Source: Marinobacter santoriniensis NKSG1 (GTDB lineage: Bacteria > Pseudomonadota > Gammaproteobacteria > Pseudomonadales > Oleiphilaceae). Taken from it: a stretch of 64,000 nucleotides of DNA. Where the stretch lies: the NCBI RefSeq assembly GCF_000347775.1, contig NZ_APAT01000015.1, positions 124,001-188,000 on the forward strand. The letters run 5' to 3'. Under the pieces are notes generated by a model, which worked only from the letters and a program-made list of their open reading frames with translations, made no database searches and was not told the origin of the DNA. The stretch's first letter is position 1. Each line of letters begins with the position of its first letter. Positions 11,880-22,549 of the stretch are shown here, piece after piece. The position numbers and the translations under genes were made by a program.

Positions 11880-12550
11880 CAGCTCCCTTCCCGGATGACA
11901 TCCACGCCATCCGGATAATCCAACGTGAAAGCTCCGGCATCAATGGTGTCATTCAAACGGATATGGTCGAAGCTCAGGATGCTCAGTTGCGAGAGCGAGT
12001 CGCGCATCCGCATTTCCTGCAGTTCTCCCTTGAAGAAGCTCAGGCGCAGCGATGTAAACAGTGAATCCGGGCTACGGGGTTCCAGGGTGAACTCCCGGGT
12101 ATGCTCCCCGAGCCTGCGTTCGCTTACCTGGTAGGTTTCGTCCAGGTTATCCACCTGCCCACTCAGCAACAGTGCCGGTGTGGACTGGACCCGTCCGTCG
12201 AGTTTCTGGATGGTCACCTGCTCAAGGTCGGGGTCGTAGACCTGGACCGTCTTGCCGTCGCTGACGATGTATTGGGAGAGTGGTTTGCTGGTTTCCCAAT
12301 AAAACAGACCGGGTCTTTTGGCCTTCAGCTTGCCGTTCGTTTCCTGGACCTGGTTGCCCTTTTCATTCACAACCACCTGAATGAAATCCGCCTGGTAGGA
12401 CTCATAGCCTCCCAGAATGTCAGCCAACTCGCTGGCCGCCTTCGGTCCATTTACCTCGACCGCAGTGGAGTCACCGTCGGCAAAAGCGGGAACACTAAGC
12501 ATCAGGCCCGCTATCAGGACCAATACACACTTCATCGGGGAACACGTCAT
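11879..12550 (-). CDS. lolA: Outer-membrane lipoprotein carrier protein LolA
   Basis: This periplasmic chaperone carries lipoproteins from the LolCDE complex to LolB. The precursor has 223 residues with a signal peptide ending near VPAFA and a mature part of about 200 residues. Family features include the hydrophobic strand YQADFIQVV and KRPGLFYWETSKPLSQYIVSDG, which is very typical of LolA. The ATG at 12550 has AGGAGCGG about 6 bases upstream; an ATG five codons later has no ribosome site. The gene sits 12 bases after ftsK and overlaps rarA by one base. Confidence 0.94.
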   Translation of the reverse strand: MTCSPMKCVLVLIAGLMLSVPAFADGDSTAVEVNGPKAASELADILGGYESYQADFIQVVVNEKGNQVQETNGKLKAKRPGLFYWETSKPLSQYIVSDGKTVQVYDPDLEQVTIQKLDGRVQSTPALLLSGQVDNLDETYQVSERRLGEHTREFTLEPRSPDSLFTSLRLSFFKGELQEMRMRDSLSQLSILSFDHIRLNDTIDAGAFTLDYPDGVDVIREGS

Positions 12551-12562
12551 TCAGTTCCGCTC

Positions 12563-15175
12563 CTAGTCTCTTGGCGGTGGTGGTGCCAGCACTTCCCGGG
12601 CCCCGTTATGGCCCGCCGCACTCACCACACCGGACGCTTCCATGGCTTCCACCAGGTTCGCAGCTCGGTTGTAGCCAATCTTGAATTTACGCTGGACCGA
12701 TGAGATCGACACCCGCCGGCCCTCGGTCACAAAGGCGACTGCCTCGTCGTAAAGGGAATCCCCTTCGCTGTCGCCCCCACCCTCGCTGAGGCTGGGAACC
12801 CCGGGCAGCTTTTCGCCCTCCGCACCGGTCAGCACGTCATCGACGTATTCGGGCTCGCCCCGTTCCTTCCACGCGCTGACCACGCGATGCACCTCATCGT
12901 CATCCACAAATGCACCGTGCACCCGAACGGGCAGACCGGAGCCCGGCGGCAGATACAACATGTCCCCATGCCCCAGCAACTGCTCCGCACCGCCCTGATC
13001 CAGCACTGTCCGGGAGTCAATTTTCGAGGACACCTGGAAGGAAATCCGGGTCGGTATATTGGCCTTGATCAAACCGGTAATGACATCCACGGACGGGCGC
13101 TGGGTCGCCAGTATCAGGTGAATACCTGCGGCCCGTGCTTTCTGGGCAATCCGGGCGATCAGCTCTTCGACCTTCTTACCGACGATCATCATCATGTCGG
13201 CAAACTCGTCGATCACCACAACAATAAAGGGCAAGGTTTCCAGTTCGGGGTGGTGCTGTGCTTCGTTATCGAGATACTCATCCGGCTGCCACAGGGGATC
13301 CAGGATCGGCTCTCCTGCGGCCCGGGCATCTTTGACCTTCCGGTTGAAGCCGGCAAGGTTACGAACGCCGAGCTTCGCCATCAGCTTGTAGCGTCGCTCC
13401 ATCTCGGCCACACACCAACGGAGCGCGTTAGCGGCCTCCTTCATGTCGGTAACGACCGGCGCCAGCAGATGGGGTATGCCATCGTAGATGCTCAGCTCGA
13501 GCATCTTGGGATCGACCATGATGAAGCGCACTTCTTCTGGCGATGCCTTGAGCAGCATACTCAACAGCATCGCATTCACCCCGACGGACTTACCGGAGCC
13601 TGTCGTACCGGCTACCAGCAGGTGTGGCATCTTTGACAGGTTGGCCACCATAGGGTTACCGCCGATGTCGTTGCCCAGCGCCAGGGTCAGCGGCGAAGAA
13701 CTCTCCGTGAAGACCCGCGCGCCGAGCACCTCGGACAGACGTACCATCTCCCGTTCTTCATTCGGTATCTCGATGCCCACCACGGACTTGCCGGGAATCA
13801 CCTCGACCACGCGAACGCTGAGCACTGCCAGGGACCGGGCCAGATCCTTGGCAAGGTTGGAGATCTTGCTGACCTTCACACCGGGCGCCGGCTTGATTTC
13901 AAACCGGGTAATCACCGGCCCCGGATTGACTTCAACCACCTCCACGGAGACGCCAAAGTCGCCCAGTTTTTCCTCAAGCAGCCGGGACATGTGCTCGAGG
14001 GACTCCTCGGAATAGCCACGCTCCTTATGCTCCTCTGGCGGATCCAGTAACGAAATCGGGGGAATCGGGCTTTCAATGTCCGCGAGCAGGGAACCCTGCT
14101 TTTCGCCTTTGCCAGCGTCCCGTTTCGTTGGCTCATCCTTCTTGAAAGGCGAGATCTTGAAGGACCGCGCGGGCACTTCATCCGGAGCTTTTTGCGGCTT
14201 GGGCGTCGGTTTGGCAGCCGGCTTCCGATCGACCATGGTGTCGTCGATGCCGTCGCTGGCCGTAAAGTGCTCCAGCCGCTCCGGTTCGGACGCCGGCCGC
14301 GCCGACATACCCTCCACAGCGGGCTCGAGTCGGGCAGTATCCGGCCTCTCGGGTGCATTTTTCCGCCGTTTCAACCCGGGAATTCTGCGCCACCACCGAT
14401 CGGTTTTGTTACGGGCCTTCTTTGCGGCCTTGGCCTCAACCCGATCGTTCACAATGGGCGGCGGCTCCTTCCTCGCTTTCTTTTCAGTCCGGTCTTCCGG
14501 TTCAGCGGCATTGCCGGTCTTGTCGACCTTTGCCGGAGACCAGAGGCCTTTGAGGAATTCGCCCACGCGCAGCGTCAGTCCGCCGACCTGATCCATCAGC
14601 CAGAACCAGGACAACCCTGTGGTCACGGTCAGCGCGAACAGGAAGATCGCGATCAAAAGGAGCGTCGTTGCCGGGAGATTGAAGAAACGCACCATGGCGT
14701 CGGAAACGGCCGCGCCCAGCACACCGCCGGATGAAACCGTCAGGCCGAAAACGGAATACAGCGATAGCAGGCTGGTGGCAGACAGCAGAATCAGGAGAAA
14801 TCCGCCAAACCGCACCAGAAACAGCGGCCAGTGCAGATCCAGGGAATCGTTGCGGCGCCGGATCAACATGACCGCATATCCGGCCACCATCATCGGGAAC
14901 AGGTAAGCGACTGAACCGAAGAAATCCATCAGCAGGCTCGCAAGCCAGGCGCCTGTCCGGCCCGCATAGTTGCGGACCGTGGTATCGTGACCAATACTCG
15001 CCCAGCCCGGATCGCCCGGCGTGAAGGTCACGAGCGCCATCGCCAGATAGATGGTCAGGGCGATCAGCGCAATCACCGCGCCCTCACGGGCACCCTGCCC
15101 CACAAGGCGGCGAAAACGTTGCTGTTTCTCGGTGAGATCCCGGGGTGTCTTCTTCGCGTTCGCAGTTTCGGCCAT
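12563..15175 (-). CDS. ftsK: DNA translocase FtsK
   Basis: This septum-bound DNA pump aligns chromosome ends and activates XerCD at dif. The 870-residue protein has about four N-terminal membrane spans (residues 30-200). A Pro/Lys/Glu-rich linker of about 170 residues follows, shorter than in E. coli. The motor has Walker A GTTGSGKS at 523-530 and Walker [14 protein letters not shown]. The C-terminal gamma winged helix, [20 protein letters not shown], recognises KOPS sites. It is the first gene of the run ftsK-lolA-rarA-serS-cobA. Only 24 bases separate it from metZ upstream. Confidence 0.96.
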   Translation of the reverse strand: MAETANAKKTPRDLTEKQQRFRRLVGQGAREGAVIALIALTIYLAMALVTFTPGDPGWASIGHDTTVRNYAGRTGAWLASLLMDFFGSVAYLFPMMVAGYAVMLIRRRNDSLDLHWPLFLVRFGGFLLILLSATSLLSLYSVFGLTVSSGGVLGAAVSDAMVRFFNLPATTLLLIAIFLFALTVTTGLSWFWLMDQVGGLTLRVGEFLKGLWSPAKVDKTGNAAEPEDRTEKKARKEPPPIVNDRVEAKAAKKARNKTDRWWRRIPGLKRRKNAPERPDTARLEPAVEGMSARPASEPERLEHFTASDGIDDTMVDRKPAAKPTPKPQKAPDEVPARSFKISPFKKDEPTKRDAGKGEKQGSLLADIESPIPPISLLDPPEEHKERGYSEESLEHMSRLLEEKLGDFGVSVEVVEVNPGPVITRFEIKPAPGVKVSKISNLAKDLARSLAVLSVRVVEVIPGKSVVGIEIPNEEREMVRLSEVLGARVFTESSSPLTLALGNDIGGNPMVANLSKMPHLLVAGTTGSGKSVGVNAMLLSMLLKASPEEVRFIMVDPKMLELSIYDGIPHLLAPVVTDMKEAANALRWCVAEMERRYKLMAKLGVRNLAGFNRKVKDARAAGEPILDPLWQPDEYLDNEAQHHPELETLPFIVVVIDEFADMMMIVGKKVEELIARIAQKARAAGIHLILATQRPSVDVITGLIKANIPTRISFQVSSKIDSRTVLDQGGAEQLLGHGDMLYLPPGSGLPVRVHGAFVDDDEVHRVVSAWKERGEPEYVDDVLTGAEGEKLPGVPSLSEGGGDSEGDSLYDEAVAFVTEGRRVSISSVQRKFKIGYNRAANLVEAMEASGVVSAAGHNGAREVLAPPPPRD

Positions 15176-15199
15176 GAATGCTCTAACGTGTCCGTTGCT

Positions 15200-16423
15200 T
15201 TAAGCGCGAAGGGCGGCAAAGCCCCGGTCGAGATCCGTCTTCAGGTCTTCGACCGCTTCAATGCCTACCGATAACCGGATCAGGTTTTCGGTGATGCCTG
15301 CGCGCTCCTTGTCCTCGGGCGATAAACGACCATGCGTCGTCGTAGCCGGATGGGTCACCGTGGTCTTCACGTCGCCCAGATTGGCAGTGATCGATATCAT
15401 GCGAGTGCCGTCAATGAAACGCCACGCTTCTTCCCGACCGCCTTTCAGGCAGAACGAGAGCACACCGCCAAACCCGCTTTGCTGGGCCCTGGCCAGCTCG
15501 TGCTGCGGGTGACTTTCCAGACCTGCATAATACACGGTTTCCACCGCATCCTTCTGATCCAGCCACAGCGCCAACTCTAACGCATTGTCACAATGGGCAC
15601 GCATACGAATCGGTAACGTTTCCAACCCCTTCTGGAATACCCAGGCATTGAAAGGACTCATGGTCGGACCTGCCGATCGAAGGAAGGCATACACTTCCTC
15701 CAACAGCTTGTGCGGACCGACCACCGCGCCACCTACGCAGCGGCCCTGCCCATCAAGGTACTTGGTTGCCGAATGAACGACAATGTCAGCGCCCAGCTCC
15801 AGCGGGCGTTGAAGAACGGGCGTGCAAAAACAGTTGTCCACGACCAGGAAGGCATCGCTGGCTTTGGCCAGACGGGATAGCGCGCCCAGGTCCGCCACTT
15901 CGCAGAGCGGGTTGGACGGTGTCTCCAGGAACAACATACGGGTTTCGGGGCGAATGGCGGCTGACCACTCATCCAGATCCGTCAGGCCCACAAACGTGGT
16001 CTCGACCCCGAACCGCGCCATGTATTTCTGGAACAGGACGTTGGTTGTGCCGAAAACACCGCGGGAACAGACCACGTGGTCGCCGCTCTTAAGCAGTGCG
16101 ATACAGGTGCTCAGGATCGCGGCCATCCCAGACGCCGTCGCGACGGCGCGTTCACCGCCTTCCATCGCCGCAATCCGGCCCTCAAACGCCTGTACCGTCG
16201 GGTTGGTGAACCGGGAATAGATGTTCCCCGGCTCATCCCCGCCGAACCTCGCTGCCGCCTGCGCTGCACTTCCATAGACGAAACTGGATGTCGGGAAGAT
16301 CGCATCACTGTGTTCAAGCTGGTCCGTCCGGATCTGCCCTGCCCTGACGGCCAGCGTGTCCACGGACATACCTTCCAGATCCGATTCGGGAATCTGGACG
16401 GTTTCTTCTCTGCGATAGGTCAT
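15200..16423 (-). CDS. metZ: O-succinylhomoserine sulfhydrylase
   Basis: This PLP enzyme makes homocysteine from O-succinylhomoserine and sulfide. The 407-residue protein belongs to the Cys/Met metabolism family. The PLP lysine is K221 in HSATKYLDGQGR, and the phosphate-binding segment is ATASGMAAI near residue 95. The N-terminal half contains YSRFTNPTVQAFE. It lies 33 bases after purF, as in Pseudomonas, where this position is held by metZ; that supports metZ over cystathionine gamma-synthase. AGGAG precedes the ATG. Confidence 0.93.
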   Translation of the reverse strand: MTYRREETVQIPESDLEGMSVDTLAVRAGQIRTDQLEHSDAIFPTSSFVYGSAAQAAARFGGDEPGNIYSRFTNPTVQAFEGRIAAMEGGERAVATASGMAAILSTCIALLKSGDHVVCSRGVFGTTNVLFQKYMARFGVETTFVGLTDLDEWSAAIRPETRMLFLETPSNPLCEVADLGALSRLAKASDAFLVVDNCFCTPVLQRPLELGADIVVHSATKYLDGQGRCVGGAVVGPHKLLEEVYAFLRSAGPTMSPFNAWVFQKGLETLPIRMRAHCDNALELALWLDQKDAVETVYYAGLESHPQHELARAQQSGFGGVLSFCLKGGREEAWRFIDGTRMISITANLGDVKTTVTHPATTTHGRLSPEDKERAGITENLIRLSVGIEAVEDLKTDLDRGFAALRA

Positions 16424-16456
16424 GGGTTTCTCCTGACGGACAGCTTGGGCAAACAG

Positions 16457-17980
16457 TCAGTCTTCATCATTATGCAGATCTATGATTCCATTATCCGACG
16501 ACGACATCCCGGGCTGGGTTCGCTTTTCATCCTTGCGGAGGTCTTCCAGCTTGTTCAGATACGCCTGATCCACATCGCCGGTGACGTAGTTTCCGGTGAA
16601 CACCGAACACTCCCACCCCTCGATGGATTCATTGACGTCGTTAACGCATGCGATGAGATCGTCGAGGTCCTGATACAGCAGCCAGTCTGCGCCGATCAGG
16701 TCCCGGATTTCCTCGACGGTCCGGTCGTGGGCAATGAGCTCGTGCACCGATGGCATGTCGATACCATAAACGTTCGGGTAGCGCACAGGCGGTGCTGCCG
16801 AGGCGAAATAGACGTTCCGCGCCCCTGCGTCCCGGGCCATCTGCACAATTTCCTTACAGGTGGTGCCACGCACGATGGAATCGTCCACCAGCATGACATT
16901 CTTACCCCGGAACTCGAGGTCGATCGGGTTCAGTTTCTGGCGCACGGACTTCTTGCGCATCTTCTGGCCGGGCATGATAAACGTACGGCCAATGTACCGG
17001 TTCTTTATGAAGCCTTCCCGGAATTTAACCCCGAGCCGATGAGCCATCTGCATCGCTGAAGTCCGGCTGGTGTCCGGAATCGGGATAACCACGTCGATAT
17101 CGTGCTCCGGACGTTCCCGCAACACCTTGTCCGCCAGCGTCTCACCCATGCGCAGACGCGCCTTGTAAACAGACACCTTGTCGATGATCGAATCCGGACG
17201 GGCAAAGTAGACGTGCTCGAAGATACACGGGTACAGATGGGCTTCGTCCGCACACTGCTGGGTGTACAACGTGCCGTCGGTCTCGATGTACACGGCCTCA
17301 CCCGGGGCGATATCGCGCACGAGCCTGAAACCGGCAGCACTGAGTGCAACACTCTCGGAGGCAATCATATACTCTTCGCTGCCATCCTCGTTTTTGCGCA
17401 CCCCGAAACAGGCCGGACGGATGCCGTTGGGATCACGGAAACCGACGATCCCATAGCCGGTAATCATCGCGATCGCGGCATAGGCGCCCCGACAGCGCTT
17501 ATGAACGGCCTTGACGGCATAGAAGATTTCATCCTTGGTGGGCACCAGTTTGCCAAGCTTCTGTAGCTCGTGGGCAAACACATTGAGCAGTACCTCGGAA
17601 TCCGAATTGGTGTTGATATGACGCAGATCCGTCCGGAACAGGTCGCGGGCCAGGTCATCCGCGTTGGTCAGATTGCCGTTGTGGGCAAGCGTGATTCCGT
17701 AAGGGCTGTTCACGTAGAACGGCTGGGCTTCTGCCGAGCTTGAGGTGCCCGCGGTTGGATAGCGGATGTGGCCGATCCCGACATTCCCCACCAGCCGGCG
17801 CATGTGCCGGGTATGAAACACATCGCGAACCAGTCCGTTGTCCTTGCGCAGATAGAAACGATCATCCTGAAAGGTAACAATGCCCGCTGCGTCCTGGCCT
17901 CGGTGCTGAAGTACAGTCAGTGCATCATAGAGCGACTGATTGACGTTGGATGTACTGACGATGCCGACAATGCCACACAT
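16457..17980 (-). CDS. purF: Amidophosphoribosyltransferase
   Basis: It catalyses the first committed step of purine synthesis, phosphoribosylamine from PRPP and glutamine. The 507-residue protein begins MCGIVGIV, so Cys2 becomes the N-terminal nucleophile after Met removal. The glutaminase half contains [11 protein letters not shown] and GHIRYPTAG. The PRPP site reads [13 protein letters not shown] near residue 365. GGAG lies before the ATG. It follows cvpA by 36 bases, as in E. coli and Pseudomonas. Confidence 0.97.
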   Translation of the reverse strand: MCGIVGIVSTSNVNQSLYDALTVLQHRGQDAAGIVTFQDDRFYLRKDNGLVRDVFHTRHMRRLVGNVGIGHIRYPTAGTSSSAEAQPFYVNSPYGITLAHNGNLTNADDLARDLFRTDLRHINTNSDSEVLLNVFAHELQKLGKLVPTKDEIFYAVKAVHKRCRGAYAAIAMITGYGIVGFRDPNGIRPACFGVRKNEDGSEEYMIASESVALSAAGFRLVRDIAPGEAVYIETDGTLYTQQCADEAHLYPCIFEHVYFARPDSIIDKVSVYKARLRMGETLADKVLRERPEHDIDVVIPIPDTSRTSAMQMAHRLGVKFREGFIKNRYIGRTFIMPGQKMRKKSVRQKLNPIDLEFRGKNVMLVDDSIVRGTTCKEIVQMARDAGARNVYFASAAPPVRYPNVYGIDMPSVHELIAHDRTVEEIRDLIGADWLLYQDLDDLIACVNDVNESIEGWECSVFTGNYVTGDVDQAYLNKLEDLRKDEKRTQPGMSSSDNGIIDLHNDED

Positions 17981-18016
17981 GGATAGGATGTTCTCCGAGT
18001 GTTGATACTTGAAATG

Positions 18017-18595
18017 TTAGCCAGACGCGGAAGCGGCTTCCACGCTCCCGTCGGCCGAACCGGAATCCGACGTTCCGGACTGCCCCGCAGGCTTCTTAGC
18101 GGGCCCCAGGAAACGCGCAAATTCATCACCGAACGTGCGCCGGGACCAGTCTTCAACGACTGCGAGATGATTGATCATGATGGACTCCCGCCACCAGGTA
18201 TCCTGGGACAACGGGGTGTATCGGGTAAAGGCAATGGCAACAATAACCACCACCACCCCACGCAACAGGCCAAACCCCATTCCGAGCACACGGTCGGTCG
18301 CAGACAGTCCTGTCGCCCGAACGAGATGCCCGATCATGTTGTTGATGATGGCCCCGACAATGAGCGTGCCGAAAAACAGGATGGCAAACGCCGCCACAAG
18401 GCGGACCAACGGTGTTTCCACCGTACTTTCCAGTAGCGATTGCATCTGGGGGTGAAACGTCCGGGCGAGAATAAAGGCGGCAACCCAGGTCACCAGAGAC
18501 AACGCCTCCTTGACGAACCCCCGCTTGAGACTGATCAGCGTGGAGACCGCAATGAGGACGATGATGACCCAGTCAATCCAGATCAGCGCTTCCAT
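18017..18595 (-). CDS. cvpA: CvpA family membrane protein
   Basis: This small inner-membrane protein has 192 residues and four predicted spans, starting MEALIWIDWVIIVLIA. The family stretch ISLKRGFVKEALSLVTWVAAF is clear. It carries the TDRVLGMGFGLLRGVVVV segment and an Ala/Ser-rich tail. The molecular role is not settled; E. coli CvpA is linked to colicin V export and envelope stress. It sits directly before purF, a widely conserved pairing. GGAAG precedes the ATG. Confidence 0.93.
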   Translation of the reverse strand: MEALIWIDWVIIVLIAVSTLISLKRGFVKEALSLVTWVAAFILARTFHPQMQSLLESTVETPLVRLVAAFAILFFGTLIVGAIINNMIGHLVRATGLSATDRVLGMGFGLLRGVVVVIVAIAFTRYTPLSQDTWWRESIMINHLAVVEDWSRRTFGDEFARFLGPAKKPAGQSGTSDSGSADGSVEAASASG

Positions 18596-18685
18596 GAAAC
18601 TTCCGGTGGCGTAACGAAAGCGCGAATTCTATCAGGAATCCGGGCGGCGCCAAACCGCCTGTTTCCAAGAAACGCCAACAAGGCG

Positions 18686-19354
18686 TTATTTGTCACCCTC
18701 GGTGACCAGACTCTTCAGACCAAAGGCCTGATCCAGCTTCTGCTTGGCCGCCTCAGCCTCGGACTTGCTGGCAAAGGGACCGCTGAAGACCCGCACGAGC
18801 GTCACGTCACCCCGCTCCACTTCCTGAAGGTGAGAATTATACCCTTTTTCCCGCACATTATCGCGCAGACGGCGGGCATTATCCGGATTTCCGAAACTGC
18901 CCAGCTGAACCACCCACGCTCCCTTGAGGGAGCCGCTGTATTCGACACTGTCAGGCGCCTGGGCGGTGGCGTCGGCTGGCGACTCGGCGGAAGCAGACGG
19001 GGCTGCTGAACTTTCGGCTGACGGCTCATTGGCGTCGGCGGCAGGTGCAGACGCATCCTGCTTCTCTACGAGACGGTAGTCAGGCGCCGACGATTCGTTA
19101 CCTGACCCCTCGTTACCCGACGACTCGGACCCGGTAGCCGTCGCCGACCCGGTGGTATTGCCTTCTTCGTACACCGGTGCGGGCGGGATATCCTCTGCAG
19201 GGGTGTCCACTTCCGGGAACGGAGGCTCTTCCGGAATCTGAATCGACGTGGTGGTGCGCTCGGAATGAGGCTCATCAAAAATCATCGGCACGAAAATAAC
19301 GGCCAAAGACACCAGTACCAGTGCACCGATGATCCTCTGTTTCAATCCGTCCAC
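18686..19354 (-). CDS. SPOR-domain protein, DedD-like
   Basis: This inner-membrane anchored protein has 222 residues. An N-terminal span (LVLVSLAVIFVPMIF, residues 12-26) is followed by a Pro/Glu and Ser/Ala-rich periplasmic linker. A C-terminal SPOR domain at about residues 145-218 contains GAWVVQLGSFGNPDNARRLR. SPOR domains bind denuded glycan strands at the division site, so a septal role like DedD is likely. The start is GTG at 19354 with GGGAG about 8 bases upstream. It lies between folC and cvpA, as PA3110 does in P. aeruginosa. Confidence 0.9.
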   Translation of the reverse strand: MDGLKQRIIGALVLVSLAVIFVPMIFDEPHSERTTTSIQIPEEPPFPEVDTPAEDIPPAPVYEEGNTTGSATATGSESSGNEGSGNESSAPDYRLVEKQDASAPAADANEPSAESSAAPSASAESPADATAQAPDSVEYSGSLKGAWVVQLGSFGNPDNARRLRDNVREKGYNSHLQEVERGDVTLVRVFSGPFASKSEAEAAKQKLDQAFGLKSLVTEGDK

Positions 19355-19457
19355 GCTGTCACTCCCGTTGTCACCTGTCCAGCCTACAAAGCGTTACTGC
19401 CGATGGTAAACGGCCCATTCCCAGAACTCAAAGCGGAACCGGCGCTATGGACAAAGT

Positions 19458-20768
19458 TTAAGATGCACCCTTTTTCAGGGCCGTCCGAGCCTGCCCCACG
19501 GTATAGAACGATCCGGTCGCTACAATCAGATCCGATTCGGCAGCGGCCTGTTCCGCCTGCGCCAGGGCATCCTCCACTGACTGGCAACGATGTACGGGTG
19601 CCAGACCGACCGCTTCCAGGCGTTGAGCGAGCGCTTCGACGCCGAGACCGCGGGGTACATCCAGCGGGGCGATATACCACTCATCGACGTCGGACTCCAG
19701 GGCCCGGACAACACCCTCAACGTCCTTATCGCCGAGGGCGGCAAACACGGCAAAGATCTTGCCACCGGGCTCCCTGAGCCGATCCAGCTGACTCGCCAGC
19801 CAGCTGGCGGCGTGGGGATTATGGCCCACGTCCACAATCACGCGGGGGCTGCTGCTGATGGTTTCAAAACGCCCAGGAAGGGATAATCCAGCCAGTGTGT
19901 GTTCCACCACGGAGACCGGCAGCGCCGGCTCGAGGGTCCGAACCGCAACAACTGCAGCGGCCATGCTTTTCACCGGCAACGGCCCTGCCGGCATCCGGAT
20001 GGTCTCGCCCTGAAAGACCAGCTCCACCTCACCGACTCCACTCGACGGGCTATGTCGGATGGTGTAGTCCTCACCCAGCCTGGTGAGAGTGACTCGCTGG
20101 GCGTGCACCTGCTGCAGCACCGATCTCGGCGGAGTATCGTCTGCGAAGACCGCACGGATCCCGGGACGGAGAATGCCGGCTTTCTCGAACCCGATCACTT
20201 CCCGGTCGTCTCCCAGGAAAGCAACGTGATCGATGTCTATGGACGTAATGATTGCAAAATCGGCATCGAGCACATTGACGGCGTCCAACCGACCCCCAAG
20301 CCCCACCTCCAGGACCCAGTCTTCAACGCCCGCCTCGGCGAATGCCACGAACGAGGCCAGCGTCCCGAATTCGAAATAGGTAAGAGAGACGTTTCTCCGG
20401 GCCTGTTCGACCGCATTGAATGCCCGAATAAGCGCATCATCGGCGATATCGACACCCGCAATCCGGACCCGTTCGTTGTATCGATGCAGATGCGGAGATG
20501 TGTAGGCTCCGGTTCGCCGGCCGGCCTGCATCAGGAGTGCCTCAAGGGCGGCGACGGTACTTCCCTTGCCGTTGGTCCCGGCAACCGTAATGATCCGGGC
20601 ATTGGGTTTACGGGGAAACAGCCTGCGAAATACCAGCAGAACGCGGTCAAGGCCCAGTTCGATTTCGGCGGGGTGAATGGACTCTAGGTAGGCAAGCCAT
20701 TGTTCAAGGGTGGCAGTCTCCCCCGGCGGAACCGGGGGAGTCCGGACAGAATTACTGCTCGGGGGCAT
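19458..20768 (-). CDS. folC: Bifunctional dihydrofolate/folylpolyglutamate synthase
   Basis: It adds glutamate to dihydropteroate and to folates. The 436-residue Mur-ligase-like ATPase has P-loop [15 protein letters not shown] near residue 62. The omega loop region reads [15 protein letters not shown], and [14 protein letters not shown] follows. The C-terminal domain includes [16 protein letters not shown]. The ATG at 20768 lies inside the end of accD (17-base overlap) with GGAAG before it. accD-folC coupling is common in this group. Confidence 0.94.
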   Translation of the reverse strand: MPPSSNSVRTPPVPPGETATLEQWLAYLESIHPAEIELGLDRVLLVFRRLFPRKPNARIITVAGTNGKGSTVAALEALLMQAGRRTGAYTSPHLHRYNERVRIAGVDIADDALIRAFNAVEQARRNVSLTYFEFGTLASFVAFAEAGVEDWVLEVGLGGRLDAVNVLDADFAIITSIDIDHVAFLGDDREVIGFEKAGILRPGIRAVFADDTPPRSVLQQVHAQRVTLTRLGEDYTIRHSPSSGVGEVELVFQGETIRMPAGPLPVKSMAAAVVAVRTLEPALPVSVVEHTLAGLSLPGRFETISSSPRVIVDVGHNPHAASWLASQLDRLREPGGKIFAVFAALGDKDVEGVVRALESDVDEWYIAPLDVPRGLGVEALAQRLEAVGLAPVHRCQSVEDALAQAEQAAAESDLIVATGSFYTVGQARTALKKGAS

Positions 20769-21678
20769 CGTCTTCCGGCTTTTCCGTTATTTCGAATTCA
20801 ATGGGCTCTTCCGTTCCAGGCTTGTCCTGGCCCGTAAACTTGGCAAGCACGTGGGCGATCCGCTCCCGCATCTGGTGTCGGTGGACGATCATATCCACTG
20901 CACCGTGCTCAAGCAGGAATTCGCTGCGCTGGAAGCCTTCCGGAAGTTTCTCACGGACCGTCTGTTCAATCACGCGGGGACCGGCAAACCCGATCAGCGC
21001 ATTGGGTTCGGCAATGTTGAGATCGCCGAGCATGGCCAGGCTCGCCGAGACACCGCCGAACACTGGGTCGGTCATCACGGAGATATAGGGAATGCCTTCC
21101 TGCTTCATTCGCTCAAGCACCGCAGCTGTCTTGGACATCTGCATCAGAGACAGGATGGCTTCCTGCATACGCGCACCGCCACTGGCGGAAAAACAGACGA
21201 GGGGGATACGATCTCTCAGCGCTACATTGGCCGCCTGCACGAATTTCTCCCCGACAACCTGGCCCATGGACCCACCGAGGAAATTGAATTCAAACGAGCA
21301 CGCCACGAGGGGCACATTGAGCGTCGTACCCTTCATGGCAATCAGAGCGTCTTTCTCGCCCGTGGATTTCTGGGCCTGGGAAAGACGGTCCTTGTAGCGT
21401 TTGGTGTCCTTGAATTTCAGCCGATCCCAGGGCTCAAGATCGGCCGCAATTTCTTCCCGGCCGTCTTCGTCCAGGAAAATGTCCAGACGGCGACGGGCAC
21501 TCAACCTCATGTGATGATTGCATTTCGGGCAAACATCCAGGTTTTTCTCAAGTTCCGGCTTATAGAGAAATGCGCCGCATTTGGGGCATTTTTTCCAGAG
21601 ACCCTCGGGAACACCGGTTCTCTGCTTGGATTCCGAGCGAATCTTGCTCGGCATGATCTTGTCCAGCCAGTTACTCAT
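20752..21678 (-). CDS. accD: Acetyl-CoA carboxylase carboxyltransferase subunit beta
   Basis: With AccA it transfers CO2 from biotin to acetyl-CoA to make malonyl-CoA. The 308-residue protein has an N-terminal zinc ribbon with C31, C34, C50 and C53 ([16 protein letters not shown]). The carboxyltransferase core contains [30 protein letters not shown] and [11 protein letters not shown]. An acidic tail of about 20 residues closes it. AGGA precedes the ATG. It stands between trpA and folC and so links fatty-acid and folate genes in one run. Confidence 0.96.
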   Translation of the reverse strand: MSNWLDKIMPSKIRSESKQRTGVPEGLWKKCPKCGAFLYKPELEKNLDVCPKCNHHMRLSARRRLDIFLDEDGREEIAADLEPWDRLKFKDTKRYKDRLSQAQKSTGEKDALIAMKGTTLNVPLVACSFEFNFLGGSMGQVVGEKFVQAANVALRDRIPLVCFSASGGARMQEAILSLMQMSKTAAVLERMKQEGIPYISVMTDPVFGGVSASLAMLGDLNIAEPNALIGFAGPRVIEQTVREKLPEGFQRSEFLLEHGAVDMIVHRHQMRERIAHVLAKFTGQDKPGTEEPIEFEITEKPEDDAPEQ

Positions 21679-21723
21679 GATTCAATCCTGTCCGTTGAGG
21701 CCTGCCTGCCCGGAATTTACTGC

Positions 21724-22536
21724 TCAGGAAGCCAGGCTATCCAGTGCTTCGCGCATTGGGTGGAGCAGATCGGTCAAAGCTCGCTTGAGTTCGGCCGTAT
21801 CTGCCTGATTTCTGGCTATTGTATCGACCAAAACACTACCAACAATTACACCATCGGATACCCGACCGACCGCAGCCGCCGTCTCCGCATCCCGGATGCC
21901 GAATCCGACACCCACCGGAAGGGCCGTCATTTCGTGGATATGGGCCACTTTTGATGCCACTTCGTCCACATTAATTCTGGCAGCACCGGTCACGCCCTTG
22001 AATGAAACATAGTATACATAACCGGAAGAGTGCTCGCTGATTGCCCGAATCCGGTCATCGGTGGTGGTCGGTGCCAGCAGGAAGATGGCGTCGAGTTTGC
22101 GCTGGGTAAACAGCGGCGCCACGTCGTCGGCTTCCTCAGGCGGAAGATCCACCGTCAGGATGCCGTCAACGCCGGCATCCACGGCGGCGTCTGCAAACGC
22201 TTCATAACCCATGGCTTCCATGGGATTCAGGTAGCCCATTAACACGACCGGGGTTTTTGCATCGGTTTCCCGGAAGGTCTTGACCATGGCAAGCACCTGG
22301 CGGAGCGAGGTCCCATGTTTCAGAGCGCGCTCACACGCCAGTTGAATCACCGGGCCATCTGCCATCGGGTCGGAGAATGGCACGCCCAACTCGATGATGT
22401 CGGCGCCTGCTTCTACCAGCGTGTGCATCAGGTCTACCGTGACATCCGGATGCGGATCACCTGCGGTAATGTAAGGAATCAGCGCCTTGCGCCCCTGTCC
22501 CTTGAGGGTTTTCAGTACCCCTTCAATTCGGCTCAT
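21724..22536 (-). CDS. trpA: Tryptophan synthase alpha chain
   Basis: It cleaves indole-3-glycerol phosphate and passes indole to TrpB. It has 270 residues with the start at 22536, beginning [25 protein letters not shown] lies upstream; a longer frame from 22578 would overlap trpB. Catalytic Glu is in [16 protein letters not shown] and catalytic Asp in [10 protein letters not shown]. The phosphate loop includes [13 protein letters not shown]. It follows trpB by 13 bases. Both are inserted between trpF and accD, which are usually adjacent in pseudomonads. Confidence 0.96.
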   Translation of the reverse strand: MSRIEGVLKTLKGQGRKALIPYITAGDPHPDVTVDLMHTLVEAGADIIELGVPFSDPMADGPVIQLACERALKHGTSLRQVLAMVKTFRETDAKTPVVLMGYLNPMEAMGYEAFADAAVDAGVDGILTVDLPPEEADDVAPLFTQRKLDAIFLLAPTTTDDRIRAISEHSSGYVYYVSFKGVTGAARINVDEVASKVAHIHEMTALPVGVGFGIRDAETAAAVGRVSDGVIVGSVLVDTIARNQADTAELKRALTDLLHPMREALDSLAS

Positions 22537-22549
22537 GCCCGCTCCCTTA

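Noticed and set aside
10653..11918. Plus-strand frame of 421 codons opposite rarA
   Set aside because: Mirror of rarA, which has complete AAA+ motifs. No ribosome site or recognisable domain.
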